Source: Saccharopolyspora soli
GTDB taxonomy: Bacteria > Actinomycetota > Actinomycetes > Mycobacteriales > Pseudonocardiaceae
Assembly (NCBI RefSeq): GCF_022678645.1
Contig: NZ_JALBWV010000037.1
Coordinates: 22,329-86,328 of the forward strand
Direction: 5' to 3'
DNA length: 64,000 bases
Part shown: positions 23,513 to 32,060 of the stretch, one piece after another
Layout: each line of letters begins with the position of its first letter
Numbering within the stretch: the first letter of the stretch is position 1
Made by a program: the position numbers and the translations under genes
Notes under the pieces: model-generated
The model's database searches: none
What the model saw: the letters and a program-made list of their open reading frames with translations, nothing else
Told to the model about the DNA's origin: nothing

Positions 23513-25894
23513 TCAGTCCACCCGCATCGCCGCCACCGGACTCGCTCGGGCAGCCCGCCACGCGGGCACGAGACCCGCAGCCATGGTCAGCGCGACAAGC
23601 GCGACGGCCGCCACGAGCAGGGCAGGAACCGGAATTTCCAGCGGTGCGCCCAAGCCCAGCGCCAGCACCGCGAGCCAGGCGTGCGGCACCCCGATGAGCA
23701 ACCCGAACAGCCCGCCGAGCACGCCGTACACCGCCGCTTCCGCCACGGTGATTCCGCCGAGGGCGGTCCGGGTGATCCCGAGTGCCCGCAGCATTCCCGA
23801 CTCCCGCCTGCGTTCGACCACCGACAGCGCCACCGTGGTCCCAACACCGATGATCGAGATCAGCAGTGTCAACGCGAGCAACGCCAAGCCCAGGGTGGTC
23901 AGCAGCGCAACGAGGTCACTGCGTTCAGCGCGCTGGTCGGCGAGCACCCGCACCTGGACAGCACTGCCCGCGACGCCCCGAACCACGGCCTGCGCCTGCG
24001 AGTCACCAGCGGTGACCAGCGCATGGGTGGGTCTGGCATCGACCCCGAGCGCGTCGAGGTCGCGGTGATCGAGCACCACACCGGCAGCACCGAGGGATTC
24101 GCCGACGACCACGGCGGCCACCGTGCTGCGAACCGGACCGAAGTCGATCGTGCCGCCCAGGTCGACCCCGAGGGCTCGCGCATATGCCTCGGTGACCACA
24201 GCATCGCCCGGCCCCAGTACGTCCAGCGAACCGCGAACCGTGCGCAGCTGCTCGAACAGCGGCAGCGCGTGAATGTCCAAATCGGACACTTCGAAGTTCC
24301 GCTGCTGGCCGCGCACCGTGGCATCCCGGCGGACCGTGCGGTAGGAGACCACGTGCCCAACCTCGGGTCGCTCGCGCAACCGCTCGATCAGCCCATCGGG
24401 CAGCGGCTGCTCCTCCGCAGCGCCGGTGAGCTCGACGTCAGCGGGAAAGGCCGCAGCCACCTGGGCGGTGTTGTAGGAACGCACGGTGTCCCCAGCGACG
24501 AGGAGGCCAGCCAACAGGCCCGTCCCCAGCGCGACTACCGCTGACACTGCGGCGGCCCTGCGCGGCACACCGCCGACACCTCGCACCGCGAGTCGCGCAG
24601 TCGGGCCGAACGGCGCGAGCACTGCGCCCAATCCGCGCAACACCGGGCGCAGCAGGATCGGACCGAGCGCCAGCAACGCGGCGAAGACCAGAGTTCCGCT
24701 GGCAATGGTCAGCAGCAGGAAGTCCAACGTCGTGCCGCCGGGGCGCTGGGTGTCGGTGATGCCGTCGCGGAACATCTCCGTGATCACGAAACCAGCCGCG
24801 ACCAGCAACAGCAGCCCGATGCCGACGCGCAGCCGACCCACCGACGGGGATTCCTGGCTGCCGCTGGAGCTGCGCAGCGCTTCCAGCGGCGACACCCTGG
24901 TCGCGGCCAGCGCTGGGACCAGCGACGCCAGCATCGTCAACGCCGTCGAGGCGAGCACGACAGCCGGAGCCGCCAGTGCGGACCGCGCTGGTCCATCGAT
25001 CCCGGCCAGCGCTGGAACCAGGTGCCCGAGCCCGAGTGCGAGCAGCACTCCGACGCCTCCGGCGACGAATCCGGTGAGCCCGCCCTCAGCGACCAGCGCC
25101 CGTACCAGCTTCCGGCGCGGTGCGCCGACGGTGCGCAGCAGCGCGAGCTGGCGGATCCGCTGCGCGAACACGATGCGGAACGTGGAGATGGCAACCAGCA
25201 GCGCGGCTATCACGGCGACCACGACGAACGCGGTCAACACCGCGAGCAACTGCTCGGCCTTGCTCTCCGCCTTGCTGATCACCGATGCGCGCGCCTCATC
25301 CGCGGTGACCGCGTCGTAGCGGTCGACCGGACCGTTCGTGGTGATGTCCACTCTGGACAATTCGGCGGGCACGAGGGCGAGAACGGCATTGTCGGTGCTG
25401 TACACGGCAGCACCGTCGCTGGACGGTGCATCCACGATTCCTGTCACCGTGACCGTCGCGGTGCCCAGCGGCACACGCGAACCGACGGGCAGCGCCACCC
25501 GCTGCGAGACGGCGATCTGGTCCTCGGTGGTGGGATAGGAGCCGCTGGTCAGCCGCACCCGGCTCAGCGGGCCGGTACCAGGGTCCGCGACGAGCACGAC
25601 CCGGCTACCGCCAATCGTGACCGCCGCCCGCATCCGCCCGGTGGCCTCGGCGACCCCGGCGGTTTGCCGGATCTCGCGGAGCAGCGCAGCCGGATTGCCC
25701 GCCGGTGATGACACGACGAGTTCGGCGCCCGGCGGGATTTCGGTAACAGTGGACAGTGCGGCCGTCTTCGCGATGTCCTGCGTGAGCAGCGCGGCCATCG
25801 CGAAGAAGGCGGCGACGGCGATCGCGAGACCGGTCAGCACCAAGCGGACCGGTCTGCGCAACACCCCGCGCAGGTGCGTCGCCACGAAACTCAC
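23513..25894 (-). CDS. FtsX-type ABC transporter permease (MacB/LolC-like)
   Basis: 793 residues from GTG 25894, which overlaps the stop of the ATPase gene (GTGA). Layout: N-terminal helix (ARLVLTGLAIAVAAFF-type), large extracytoplasmic domain, three helices of the first FtsX domain (about residues 260-400), a second helix and extracytoplasmic domain, and the second FtsX domain at the C-terminus ending MRVD. This two-FtsX, 10-helix arrangement is that of actinobacterial mechanotransmission-type ABC exporters for peptides, lipids or antibiotics. Operon with its ATPase, facing a NarL-type two-component system. Confidence 0.93.
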   Translation of the reverse strand: MSFVATHLRGVLRRPVRLVLTGLAIAVAAFFAMAALLTQDIAKTAALSTVTEIPPGAELVVSSPAGNPAALLREIRQTAGVAEATGRMRAAVTIGGSRVVLVADPGTGPLSRVRLTSGSYPTTEDQIAVSQRVALPVGSRVPLGTATVTVTGIVDAPSSDGAAVYSTDNAVLALVPAELSRVDITTNGPVDRYDAVTADEARASVISKAESKAEQLLAVLTAFVVVAVIAALLVAISTFRIVFAQRIRQLALLRTVGAPRRKLVRALVAEGGLTGFVAGGVGVLLALGLGHLVPALAGIDGPARSALAAPAVVLASTALTMLASLVPALAATRVSPLEALRSSSGSQESPSVGRLRVGIGLLLLVAAGFVITEMFRDGITDTQRPGGTTLDFLLLTIASGTLVFAALLALGPILLRPVLRGLGAVLAPFGPTARLAVRGVGGVPRRAAAVSAVVALGTGLLAGLLVAGDTVRSYNTAQVAAAFPADVELTGAAEEQPLPDGLIERLRERPEVGHVVSYRTVRRDATVRGQQRNFEVSDLDIHALPLFEQLRTVRGSLDVLGPGDAVVTEAYARALGVDLGGTIDFGPVRSTVAAVVVGESLGAAGVVLDHRDLDALGVDARPTHALVTAGDSQAQAVVRGVAGSAVQVRVLADQRAERSDLVALLTTLGLALLALTLLISIIGVGTTVALSVVERRRESGMLRALGITRTALGGITVAEAAVYGVLGGLFGLLIGVPHAWLAVLALGLGAPLEIPVPALLVAAVALVALTMAAGLVPAWRAARASPVAAMRVD

Positions 25895-26595
25895 CTCAGC
25901 ACCCCCGCTTCCACTGCGGCCAGCCGTCCGTCGGCCATCGCCACGACCCGGTTCGCGCATGCGGCGGCGGCTGGATCATGGGTCACCATCACGATGGTCT
26001 GGCCGAATTCCCGGACCGCAGTGCGCAGCAGGTCGAGGACCTGGGCACCGGAACCGGAGTCGAGGTTGCCGGTGGGTTCGTCGGCGAAGATCACCTCGGG
26101 GCGGCCGAGCATGGCTCGCGCGATGGCGACCCGCTGCTGCTGGCCGCCGGAGAGCTCCGCGGGCAGGTGTCGCAGCCGGTCGCCGATGTCCAGCATCTCG
26201 ACGAGGTCGGCGAACAACCGGCGGTCGAAGCGCCGACCCGCGAGTTCCGCTGGCAGCAGGATGTTCTCGCGGGCGATCAGCTGGGGCAGCAGGTTGAACG
26301 ACTGGAAGACGAACCCGACCCGCGCCAACCGCAGACCGGTCAGCTTGCGATCGGACAACTCGGTGAGATCGGCGCCGCCCAACAACACATGCCCCGAAGT
26401 GGCGGTCTCCAGTCCCGCGAGGCAGTGCATCAACGTCGACTTGCCGGATCCGGACGGACCCACGATCGCGGTCAGCTCCGCGCGGCCGAAGCTGACGCTG
26501 ACCCCGTCCAGCGCGCGGACCTCGGTCGTCCCGGAACCGTAGACCTTGACCAGGTCGACGGCCACGACCGCGGACCCGGTGGTGTTTTTTGCCAT
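25891..26595 (-). CDS. ABC transporter ATP-binding protein (MacB/LolD type)
   Basis: 234 residues from ATG 26595. Walker A GPSGSGKST, Q-loop (FVFQSFNLLPQL), signature LSGGQQQR, Walker B VIFADEPTGNLDS and switch His (MVTHDP) are all present. Length and the TGNLDSGSG block are typical of ATPases paired with FtsX-type permeases. It is translationally coupled to the permease. Its start lies about 110 bp from the divergent histidine kinase start, so both probably share a control region. Confidence 0.95.
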   Translation of the reverse strand: MAKNTTGSAVVAVDLVKVYGSGTTEVRALDGVSVSFGRAELTAIVGPSGSGKSTLMHCLAGLETATSGHVLLGGADLTELSDRKLTGLRLARVGFVFQSFNLLPQLIARENILLPAELAGRRFDRRLFADLVEMLDIGDRLRHLPAELSGGQQQRVAIARAMLGRPEVIFADEPTGNLDSGSGAQVLDLLRTAVREFGQTIVMVTHDPAAAACANRVVAMADGRLAAVEAGVLR

Positions 26596-26707
26596 GGGCC
26601 CGACGCTGCCGGTCCGCCAGGGCTCCGCACCTCTGCCGGTGGTCTGGTTCGACTCCGACTTTCGGCCGACGCCCCAACCGACAGGTGGCTGGCTAAGCTC
26701 CGCCGAT

Positions 26708-27841
26708 ATGCGTTGGCTGCAGATGTCCGCTTGGTTGATCGCGGTGGTCCTGCTGGCCGCCTCGGGTTTGCTCGACCACCGGGTCGGCACGTTCACCGGC
26801 GACCTGTTGGGTTGGATCCACCTCGGGGTCGGACTGCTGGCCGTGCTCGTGGCGCTGGCCGCCCCAGGACTTGGTTCCGTCACGCTGCCGGTGGGCGCGT
26901 TCCTGGTGAGCGCGGTGATGCTGGTGTCGAACGTGCTGACCGGGCTGGACGACGAGCGCGGTGCACCGCTGGGATTTGCCGCCACCGCGGCGGGTCTCGG
27001 GTTGCTTGCCTTCACTGCCTGGCGCGGCCACCGCGTGCTGGCCGCCGTGGCGGTGCCGCTGCTGGTGGTGGCGATCGTGACGCAAGCGTTGTTCGACGAT
27101 CCCAACGAAATCTCCGTCATCTTCGCGCTGGGGATGGCGCTGGCCTCGGTGGTCATGATCGCGGCGGGTGTCTCGGCGCGGTTGGTCGCGCTCAGCAGGC
27201 ACCGCCAGGCGGTCGCCATCCGGTTGGCGCAGCGCGCCGAATTCGCCAGGGACCTGCACGACTACGTGGCGCACCACGTGACCGGCATCGTCCTGCACGC
27301 CCAGGGCGCACGGGCCGTCGCCGCCAAGCAACCGCAGCTGGTGGCGCCCGCGTTGGAGCGCATCGAGCAGGCTGGTGTCGAGGCGATGGACACGATGCGG
27401 CGCATGGTCGGCCTGCTGCGCGAAACCGACTCGGCCGAGGAAACCACCGCGCTGGCGACGATCGCCGACATCGAAGGGCTGGTGGCGGGGTTCGGCTCCG
27501 CAACCGGTCCCGCGGCCCGGCTGGATTTGCAGGGCGAATTCGAGGACGTGCCAGCCGAGATCCAGGCCACTGCGCACCGCGTGGTGATGGAGGCGCTCAC
27601 CAACGTCCGGAAGCATGCCGACGGTGCCAGCGAGGTCGACGTGCTGGTGCGCCACGGCGGTGACTGGATCACCGCGAGGGTGTCCAACGACGGCAAGCCG
27701 CGGCACGGTTCGGGAGGCGGGTTCGGCCTTCGCGGACTGGCGGAACGGGTGACCGCGCTGGGTGGGAGGATCGACGCCGGGCCTGGCGCGGCAGGCGGTT
27801 GGGTCCTGGAGGCGGGCCTGCCAGCCGGGAGGAAGCGATGA
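26708..27841 (+). CDS. Sensor histidine kinase, NarL/DesK-type (HisKA_3)
   Basis: 377 residues from ATG 26708. About five N-terminal membrane helices (residues 5-160) precede the dimerisation/phosphoacceptor box FARDLHDYVAHHVTGIV with His at about 184, then a HATPase_c domain with NVRKHADGASEV (N box) and GGGFGLRGLAERV (G box). The membrane helices have short loops, suggesting an intramembrane-sensing kinase. It ends ATGA-coupled with its response regulator and faces the FtsX-type ABC operon, a layout common for cell-envelope-stress modules. Confidence 0.93.
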   Translation: MRWLQMSAWLIAVVLLAASGLLDHRVGTFTGDLLGWIHLGVGLLAVLVALAAPGLGSVTLPVGAFLVSAVMLVSNVLTGLDDERGAPLGFAATAAGLGLLAFTAWRGHRVLAAVAVPLLVVAIVTQALFDDPNEISVIFALGMALASVVMIAAGVSARLVALSRHRQAVAIRLAQRAEFARDLHDYVAHHVTGIVLHAQGARAVAAKQPQLVAPALERIEQAGVEAMDTMRRMVGLLRETDSAEETTALATIADIEGLVAGFGSATGPAARLDLQGEFEDVPAEIQATAHRVVMEALTNVRKHADGASEVDVLVRHGGDWITARVSNDGKPRHGSGGGFGLRGLAERVTALGGRIDAGPGAAGGWVLEAGLPAGRKR

Positions 27842-28485
27842 CGATCCGGGTGCTGATCGCCGACGACCAGGCCATGATCCGCGCGGGGATCGCGATGATC
27901 CTGGCCGCCGAAGACGACATCGAGGTCGTCGGCGAGGCCGTCGACGGGCTGCACGTCGTGGAGATGGCCGCGCGGTGCCGCCCCGACGTGGTGCTGATGG
28001 ACATCAGGATGCCCAGGATGGACGGGCTGGACGCGCTGCGGCGGCTGACCCGGCCAGGCACGGTCGACCCGCCGAAAGTGGTGGTGGTGACCACCTTCGA
28101 CGACGACGAGTACGTCTACCGGGCCCTGCACGGCGGGGCATGCGGGTTCGTGCTCAAGGATTCCGGTTCCACGCTGCTGGTGGAGGCGATCCGCGCGGCC
28201 GTCTCCGGTGAGGCGCTGGTGAGTCCGGCGATCACGGTGAAGTTGTTGCGCCGCCTCAGTTCGCCCACCCCGTCGACCGGTGCGACGGCCGAACTGTCCG
28301 CGCGCGAACTGGACGTCGTGCGGCTGGTGGCCGAAGGCATGACCAACGCGGAAATCGCCAGCGAGCTGTTCATCTCCGTCGGGACGGTCAAGACCCACCT
28401 CGGCAACGTGCAGGGCAAACTTCCCGCCCGCAACCGGGTCGAGATAGCCATGTGGGCGTGGCGGTCCGGGCTCATCGGCCGATAG
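27838..28485 (+). CDS. Response regulator, NarL/LuxR family
   Basis: 215 residues from ATG 27838, overlapping the kinase stop; GGAGG-like box within the kinase end. Receiver domain with acidic pocket Asp9/Asp10, phosphoacceptor Asp55 (VVLMDIRMP) and Lys in VLKDSGS; C-terminal LuxR-type HTH (LSARELDVVRLVAEGMTNAEIA, ISVGTVKTHLGNVQGKL). It most likely activates the divergent ABC exporter genes in response to the adjacent kinase. Confidence 0.95.
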   Translation: MTIRVLIADDQAMIRAGIAMILAAEDDIEVVGEAVDGLHVVEMAARCRPDVVLMDIRMPRMDGLDALRRLTRPGTVDPPKVVVVTTFDDDEYVYRALHGGACGFVLKDSGSTLLVEAIRAAVSGEALVSPAITVKLLRRLSSPTPSTGATAELSARELDVVRLVAEGMTNAEIASELFISVGTVKTHLGNVQGKLPARNRVEIAMWAWRSGLIGR

Positions 28486-28615
28486 TCGTAGTCGGCGGCG
28501 CGGGAACCGGACCTTCGGAGGAACCGGGCGAGCGGCGCGGCACACAGGATGGTCGGCGTCGATCGGTTGCCACCGCGTCCCGGCTGGCGCCACTTCCCGT
28601 TGTCGAGGAGAAAAC

Positions 28616-28984
28616 GTGCCGCATCCACTCGCCTTCGCCGCAACCGCCCTGACCGCGGGCGCGCTCGTCCTGTCGGGGTGCTCGATGATGAGGACTCCCG
28701 AGGAAACCGCCTACGAAATTCGGGTCGTGCTGGGCGGACCCGCCGGAGCCACCGGCACCCTGGGAACGTCGACCAACGGCCGCAAGGAGTCCTACCCGGA
28801 GAAGGTAACGCTCCCGTACGACCTGAAGTCGGCGCCGATGGGAGGTCCAGCCAGCTACGTGGTGACCCCCGACGACCCAGCGGTGGCCATCGACTGCACG
28901 GTGTCCGTCGAAGGCGAGGTCAAGGTCTCAGCGAAGGGCCAACCGGGCAAACCCACCAGATGCGACCTGAACATCGGCCGCTGA
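28616..28984 (+). CDS. Small lipoprotein, MmpS-like
   Basis: 122 residues from GTG 28616, GAGGAG six bases upstream. The signal peptide ends in a lipobox LSGC (Cys at about residue 22). The remainder shows a beta-rich domain (EIRVVLGGPAGATGTLGTST..., KVTLPYDLKSAP) with two Cys that could pair (IDCTV and RCDL), the layout of MmpS/membrane-anchored accessory proteins. It lies 130 bases after the response regulator and may belong to the same envelope-stress unit. Confidence 0.75.
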   Translation: MPHPLAFAATALTAGALVLSGCSMMRTPEETAYEIRVVLGGPAGATGTLGTSTNGRKESYPEKVTLPYDLKSAPMGGPASYVVTPDDPAVAIDCTVSVEGEVKVSAKGQPGKPTRCDLNIGR

Positions 28985-29031
28985 CCTGGACCGGCGAAGG
29001 TTCGCCCGCACAGCCGCCACGCTGCCCGGCG

Positions 29032-29223
29032 ATGTCGAAGACGAAGCGCGCGTGCCTGCTGGTGGTGTTGGCGGTGGCGATCCCGCTGGCGGCCGAAGCC
29101 CAACGACCGCCACCGACCACCCCGGAAAGCCCCGAACACCGAGCCAAGCACGAACGGCTCACCCGGTGCGGCGGAGCAACCAACGGCGAGCTCAGTCCAC
29201 CACTACCGTTCTCCTGGTTCTGA
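29032..29223 (+). CDS. Possible small secreted peptide
   Basis: 63 codons from ATG 29032. Residues 1-23 form a good signal peptide (two Lys, Leu/Val core, AEAQ cleavage site); the mature part is Pro/His/Arg-rich with one Cys. There is no convincing SD box and no known family, so it may be spurious; the lipoprotein upstream ends 48 bases before it. Confidence 0.35.
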   Translation: MSKTKRACLLVVLAVAIPLAAEAQRPPPTTPESPEHRAKHERLTRCGGATNGELSPPLPFSWF

Positions 29224-29258
29224 CCAGCACATCCATCCCGGAGTGCTGGTCAAGAACC
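29216..29258. terminator. Bidirectional hairpin at the end of argG
   Basis: Arms 29216-29230 and 29243-29258 (GGTTCTGACCAGCAC and its complement) pair over 15 bp with a single bulged base; the loop has 12 bases. It sits between the convergent ends of argG and the small plus-strand frame. Confidence 0.65.
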
Positions 29259-29281
29259 GGACAACTCCAGCACGAACGCGG

Positions 29282-30727
29282 TCAGTCGGTGCCGGACTCC
29301 ATGGCGGCGCGGTCCAGCACCTCGTCGCTGGAGATCTTGCCGCGCGAGGCGATCGCTTCGGCGCCGCCCTGCGGCATCGCGCCGATCAGCCCCGTCGAGG
29401 CCGCTTGCGCCGCACCGATCAGCGCCGGATGGGTGCTGCCGCCCATCCCGAGGCTGGCGTACTGCTCGAGCTTGGCGCGCGAGTCGGCGATGTCGAGGTT
29501 GCGCATGGTGAGCTGGCCGATCCGGTCCACCGGACCGAACGCCGAGTCCTCGGTGCGCTCCATCGACAGCTTGTCGGGGTGGTAGCTGAAAGCCGGGCCG
29601 GTGGTGTCCAGGATCGAGTAGTCCTCACCGCGCCGCAGCCGCAGCGTCACCTCGCCGATGACCGCCGTACCGACCCAGCGCTGCAACGACTCGCGCAACA
29701 TCAGCGCCTGCGGGTCGAGCCAGCGACCCTCGTACATCAGCCGACCGAGCCGCCGCCCCTCGTTGTGGTAGCTCGCCACGGTGTCCTCGTTGTGGATCGC
29801 GTTGACCAACCGCTCGTACGCCGCGTGCAGCAACGCCATCCCAGGCGCCTCGTAGATGCCGCGGCTCTTGGCCTCGATCACCCGGTTCTCGATCTGGTCC
29901 GACATGCCCATGCCGTGTCGTCCACCGATCGCGTTCGCCTCCAGCACCAGGTCGACCGGGGTGGCGAACTCCTTGCCGTTGATCGTCACCGGGCGGCCCT
30001 GGTCAAAGCCGATCGTCACGTCCTCGGTGGGCACCTCGACCGCGGGATCCCAGAACCGCACGCCCATGATCGGGTCCACGGTCTCAACCCCGGTGTCGAG
30101 GTGCTCCAGCGTCTTGGCCTCGTGGGTGGCGCCCCAGATGTTGGCGTCGGTGGAGTACGCCTTCTCCGTGCTGTCGCGGTAGGGCAGGTCGTGGGCGAGC
30201 AGCCACTGCGACATCTCCTTGCGGCCGCCGAGCTCGGACACGAAGTCCGCGTCGAGCCACGGCTTGTAGATGCGCAGGTGGGGGTTGGCGAGCAGACCGT
30301 ACCGGTAGAACCGTTCGATGTCGTTGCCCTTGAACGTCGAGCCGTCGCCCCAGATCTGCACGTCGTCCTCGAGCATCGCCCGGACCAGCAGGGTCCCGGT
30401 GACGGCACGACCGAGCGGCGTGGTGTTGAAGTAGGCACGCCCGGCCGAGCGGATGTGGAACGCACCGCAGGTGAGCGCGGCCAGGCCCTCCTCGACCAAG
30501 GCCGCACGGCAGTCGACCAGGCGAGCGATCTCGGCGCCGTAGGTCATCGCGCGGTCGGGCACCGAGGCGATGTCGGGCTCGTCGTACTGGCCGACGTCGG
30601 CGGTGTAGGCGCACGGAACGGCGCCCTTGTCACGCATCCACGCGACCGCAACCGAGGTGTCGAGGCCACCGGAGAAGGCAATGCCGACACGCTCGCCGGT
30701 GGGCAGGGAGGTGAGAACCTTGGACAT
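29282..30727 (-). CDS. argG: Argininosuccinate synthase (long, type-2 form)
   Basis: 481 residues from ATG 30727, matching the longer form of the enzyme found in E. coli. The ATP P-loop AFSGGLDTSVAV lies at about residues 17-28. Other conserved blocks are CAYTADVGQYDEPD, STFKGNDIERFYRYG, AYSTDANIWGATHEAKTLEH and GRHGMGMSDQIENRVIEAKSRGIYEAPGM. The enzyme joins citrulline and aspartate with ATP to give argininosuccinate. It is alone rather than in an arg cluster. The promoter overlaps ARG-box-like dyads and its -10 lies 7 bases before the ATG, so the message may be leaderless. Confidence 0.95.
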   Translation of the reverse strand: MSKVLTSLPTGERVGIAFSGGLDTSVAVAWMRDKGAVPCAYTADVGQYDEPDIASVPDRAMTYGAEIARLVDCRAALVEEGLAALTCGAFHIRSAGRAYFNTTPLGRAVTGTLLVRAMLEDDVQIWGDGSTFKGNDIERFYRYGLLANPHLRIYKPWLDADFVSELGGRKEMSQWLLAHDLPYRDSTEKAYSTDANIWGATHEAKTLEHLDTGVETVDPIMGVRFWDPAVEVPTEDVTIGFDQGRPVTINGKEFATPVDLVLEANAIGGRHGMGMSDQIENRVIEAKSRGIYEAPGMALLHAAYERLVNAIHNEDTVASYHNEGRRLGRLMYEGRWLDPQALMLRESLQRWVGTAVIGEVTLRLRRGEDYSILDTTGPAFSYHPDKLSMERTEDSAFGPVDRIGQLTMRNLDIADSRAKLEQYASLGMGGSTHPALIGAAQAASTGLIGAMPQGGAEAIASRGKISSDEVLDRAAMESGTD

Positions 30728-30734
30728 GACCCCG

Positions 30735-30763
30735 ATTATGCACGTCAATGCATGATCATGCAA
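30735..30763 (-). promoter_or_regulatory. argG promoter with ARG-box-like operator
   Basis: On the minus strand TTGCAT (30763-30758), a 17-base spacer and CATAAT (30740-30735) form a promoter whose start would fall at or one base from the argG ATG. Two overlapping dyads cover it: ATGCA-N6-TGCAT (30738-30753) and the perfect 14-mer TGCATGATCATGCA (30749-30762). The half-sites resemble actinobacterial ARG boxes bound by ArgR. Confidence 0.6.
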
Positions 30764-30886
30764 AACCGCCCCCGAGTTCGGCCGACCCGCCCGCCGAAAG
30801 CACAACGCGAATTGGTGAGCACCGCCGTTGCCGCGGATTCGGCGAAATCGGCAGCCGCAAGATCGTCGCCTCCTATGATGGCGCGC

Positions 30887-31258
30887 GTGGACAGCAACGG
30901 AGGAGCATCGCCCGCGCTCGTCACGATCGGCGACATCGCGTGCACGGCGGAGGAAGCCATCACGCCGTCCGGACGCGCGCCGATCACGTCGGTTACGTGG
31001 ACTTTGGTCGATATGAGCCGGACGACCAGGACGATTCCCACCTGGGCCATCGTGTGCGCGGTGATCTTCTTCCTGTTCTGCTTCCTGGGCCTGTTGTTCT
31101 TGCTGGCCAAGGAAGAACGCACCGAAGGCTGGGCCCAGGTGACCGTGCAGGGACCGGGCCTCCTGCACGTCACCCAGGTTCCGGTGAGTTCCCAGCTGAT
31201 GGTGATGGATCTCAACAACCGCGTGAATTACGCCCGGTCGCTCGGCTTCCGCCCCTGA
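30887..31258 (+). CDS. Small membrane protein, conserved actinobacterial type
   Basis: 123 residues from GTG 30887; two ATGs at 30875 and 30878 are alternatives. A -10-like TATGAT lies 7 bases before the GTG, so the transcript could be leaderless. Layout: soluble N-terminal segment (SNGGASPALVTIGDIACTAE), a single strong membrane helix (TWAIVCAVIFFLFCFLGLLF) and a conserved C-terminal patch (GWAQVTVQGPGLLHVTQVPV). Similar proteins occur widely in actinomycetes without assigned function. It is divergent from argG. Confidence 0.75.
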   Translation: MDSNGGASPALVTIGDIACTAEEAITPSGRAPITSVTWTLVDMSRTTRTIPTWAIVCAVIFFLFCFLGLLFLLAKEERTEGWAQVTVQGPGLLHVTQVPVSSQLMVMDLNNRVNYARSLGFRP

Positions 31259-31428
31259 AAGCAAAACGGACCTACCCGGCATAGCGGTACGCTGCGCGCC
31301 ATGCCCTGAGCAATTGCGCGCACGAGCACAAGATCGGCGCATCAAAATTTTCGGCGCGAGGTGTCGTTTTCGGCGGCTCCCGTTCGACGCACTGACGAGA
31401 GCAAGTCAGCCCAACCAAGGAGCAACCA

Positions 31429-32004
31429 ATGCGCACCCTGATCGCCACCGCGTTCGTCTCGCTCGACGGCGTCGTCGAGGCACCCGGCGGAGAGCCGGGC
31501 TATCGCAACTCCGGCTGGACCTTCAAGGACATCGAGTTCGATGAGGCCGCCTACGAGATCAAGGGCCGTGAGGAGGGCGAGGCTGCGGCGATGATGATGG
31601 GCCGGGTCACCTACGAGGCGTTCTCGCCGGTGTGGCCGGACATGACCGAGGAGTTCTCCGGCTACAACGCGATGCCGAAGTACGTCGTGTCGTCCACGCT
31701 GAAGGAGGAGGACCTGGTGTCCAACTGGGGCGAGATCAACATCCTCCGTTCATTGGACGACGTCGCCGCGCTGAAGGAGACCGAGGGCGGGCCGATCATC
31801 ATTCACGGAAGCGCCACCCTGAATCGCAACCTTTCCGATGCCGGTCTGATCGACCGCTACCACCTGCTGGTCTTCCCAGTCCTGCTCGGCGCGGGCAAGC
31901 GGCTGTTCAGCGACACCGACAAGGACAAGCAGAACCTCACGCTCATCGAGAGCGAGTCCTACGCGAACGGAATCCAGAAGCTGGTCTACAACGTCGACCG
32001 CTGA
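31429..32004 (+). CDS. Dihydrofolate reductase family protein (RibD C-terminal domain)
   Basis: 191 residues from ATG 31429, AAGGAG five bases upstream. RTLIATAFVSLDGVVEAPGG at the N-terminus, MMMGRVTYEAFSPVWP in the middle and HGSATLNRNLSDAGLIDRYH towards the end are the YyaP/YwjB-type RibD_C signatures. NADPH-dependent reductase of unknown natural substrate; not the essential FolA. Single gene. Confidence 0.9.
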   Translation: MRTLIATAFVSLDGVVEAPGGEPGYRNSGWTFKDIEFDEAAYEIKGREEGEAAAMMMGRVTYEAFSPVWPDMTEEFSGYNAMPKYVVSSTLKEEDLVSNWGEINILRSLDDVAALKETEGGPIIIHGSATLNRNLSDAGLIDRYHLLVFPVLLGAGKRLFSDTDKDKQNLTLIESESYANGIQKLVYNVDR

Positions 32005-32060
32005 CAACCCGCCGGGGTTCGGCCCCTTCAGGGGCCACCCCGGCGGATACCGCCAACTGC

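Noticed and set aside
29243..31258. Long plus-strand open frame across argG
   Set aside because: Only its last about 120 codons, beyond argG, show coding character; these are annotated as the small membrane protein. The rest is antisense of argG.
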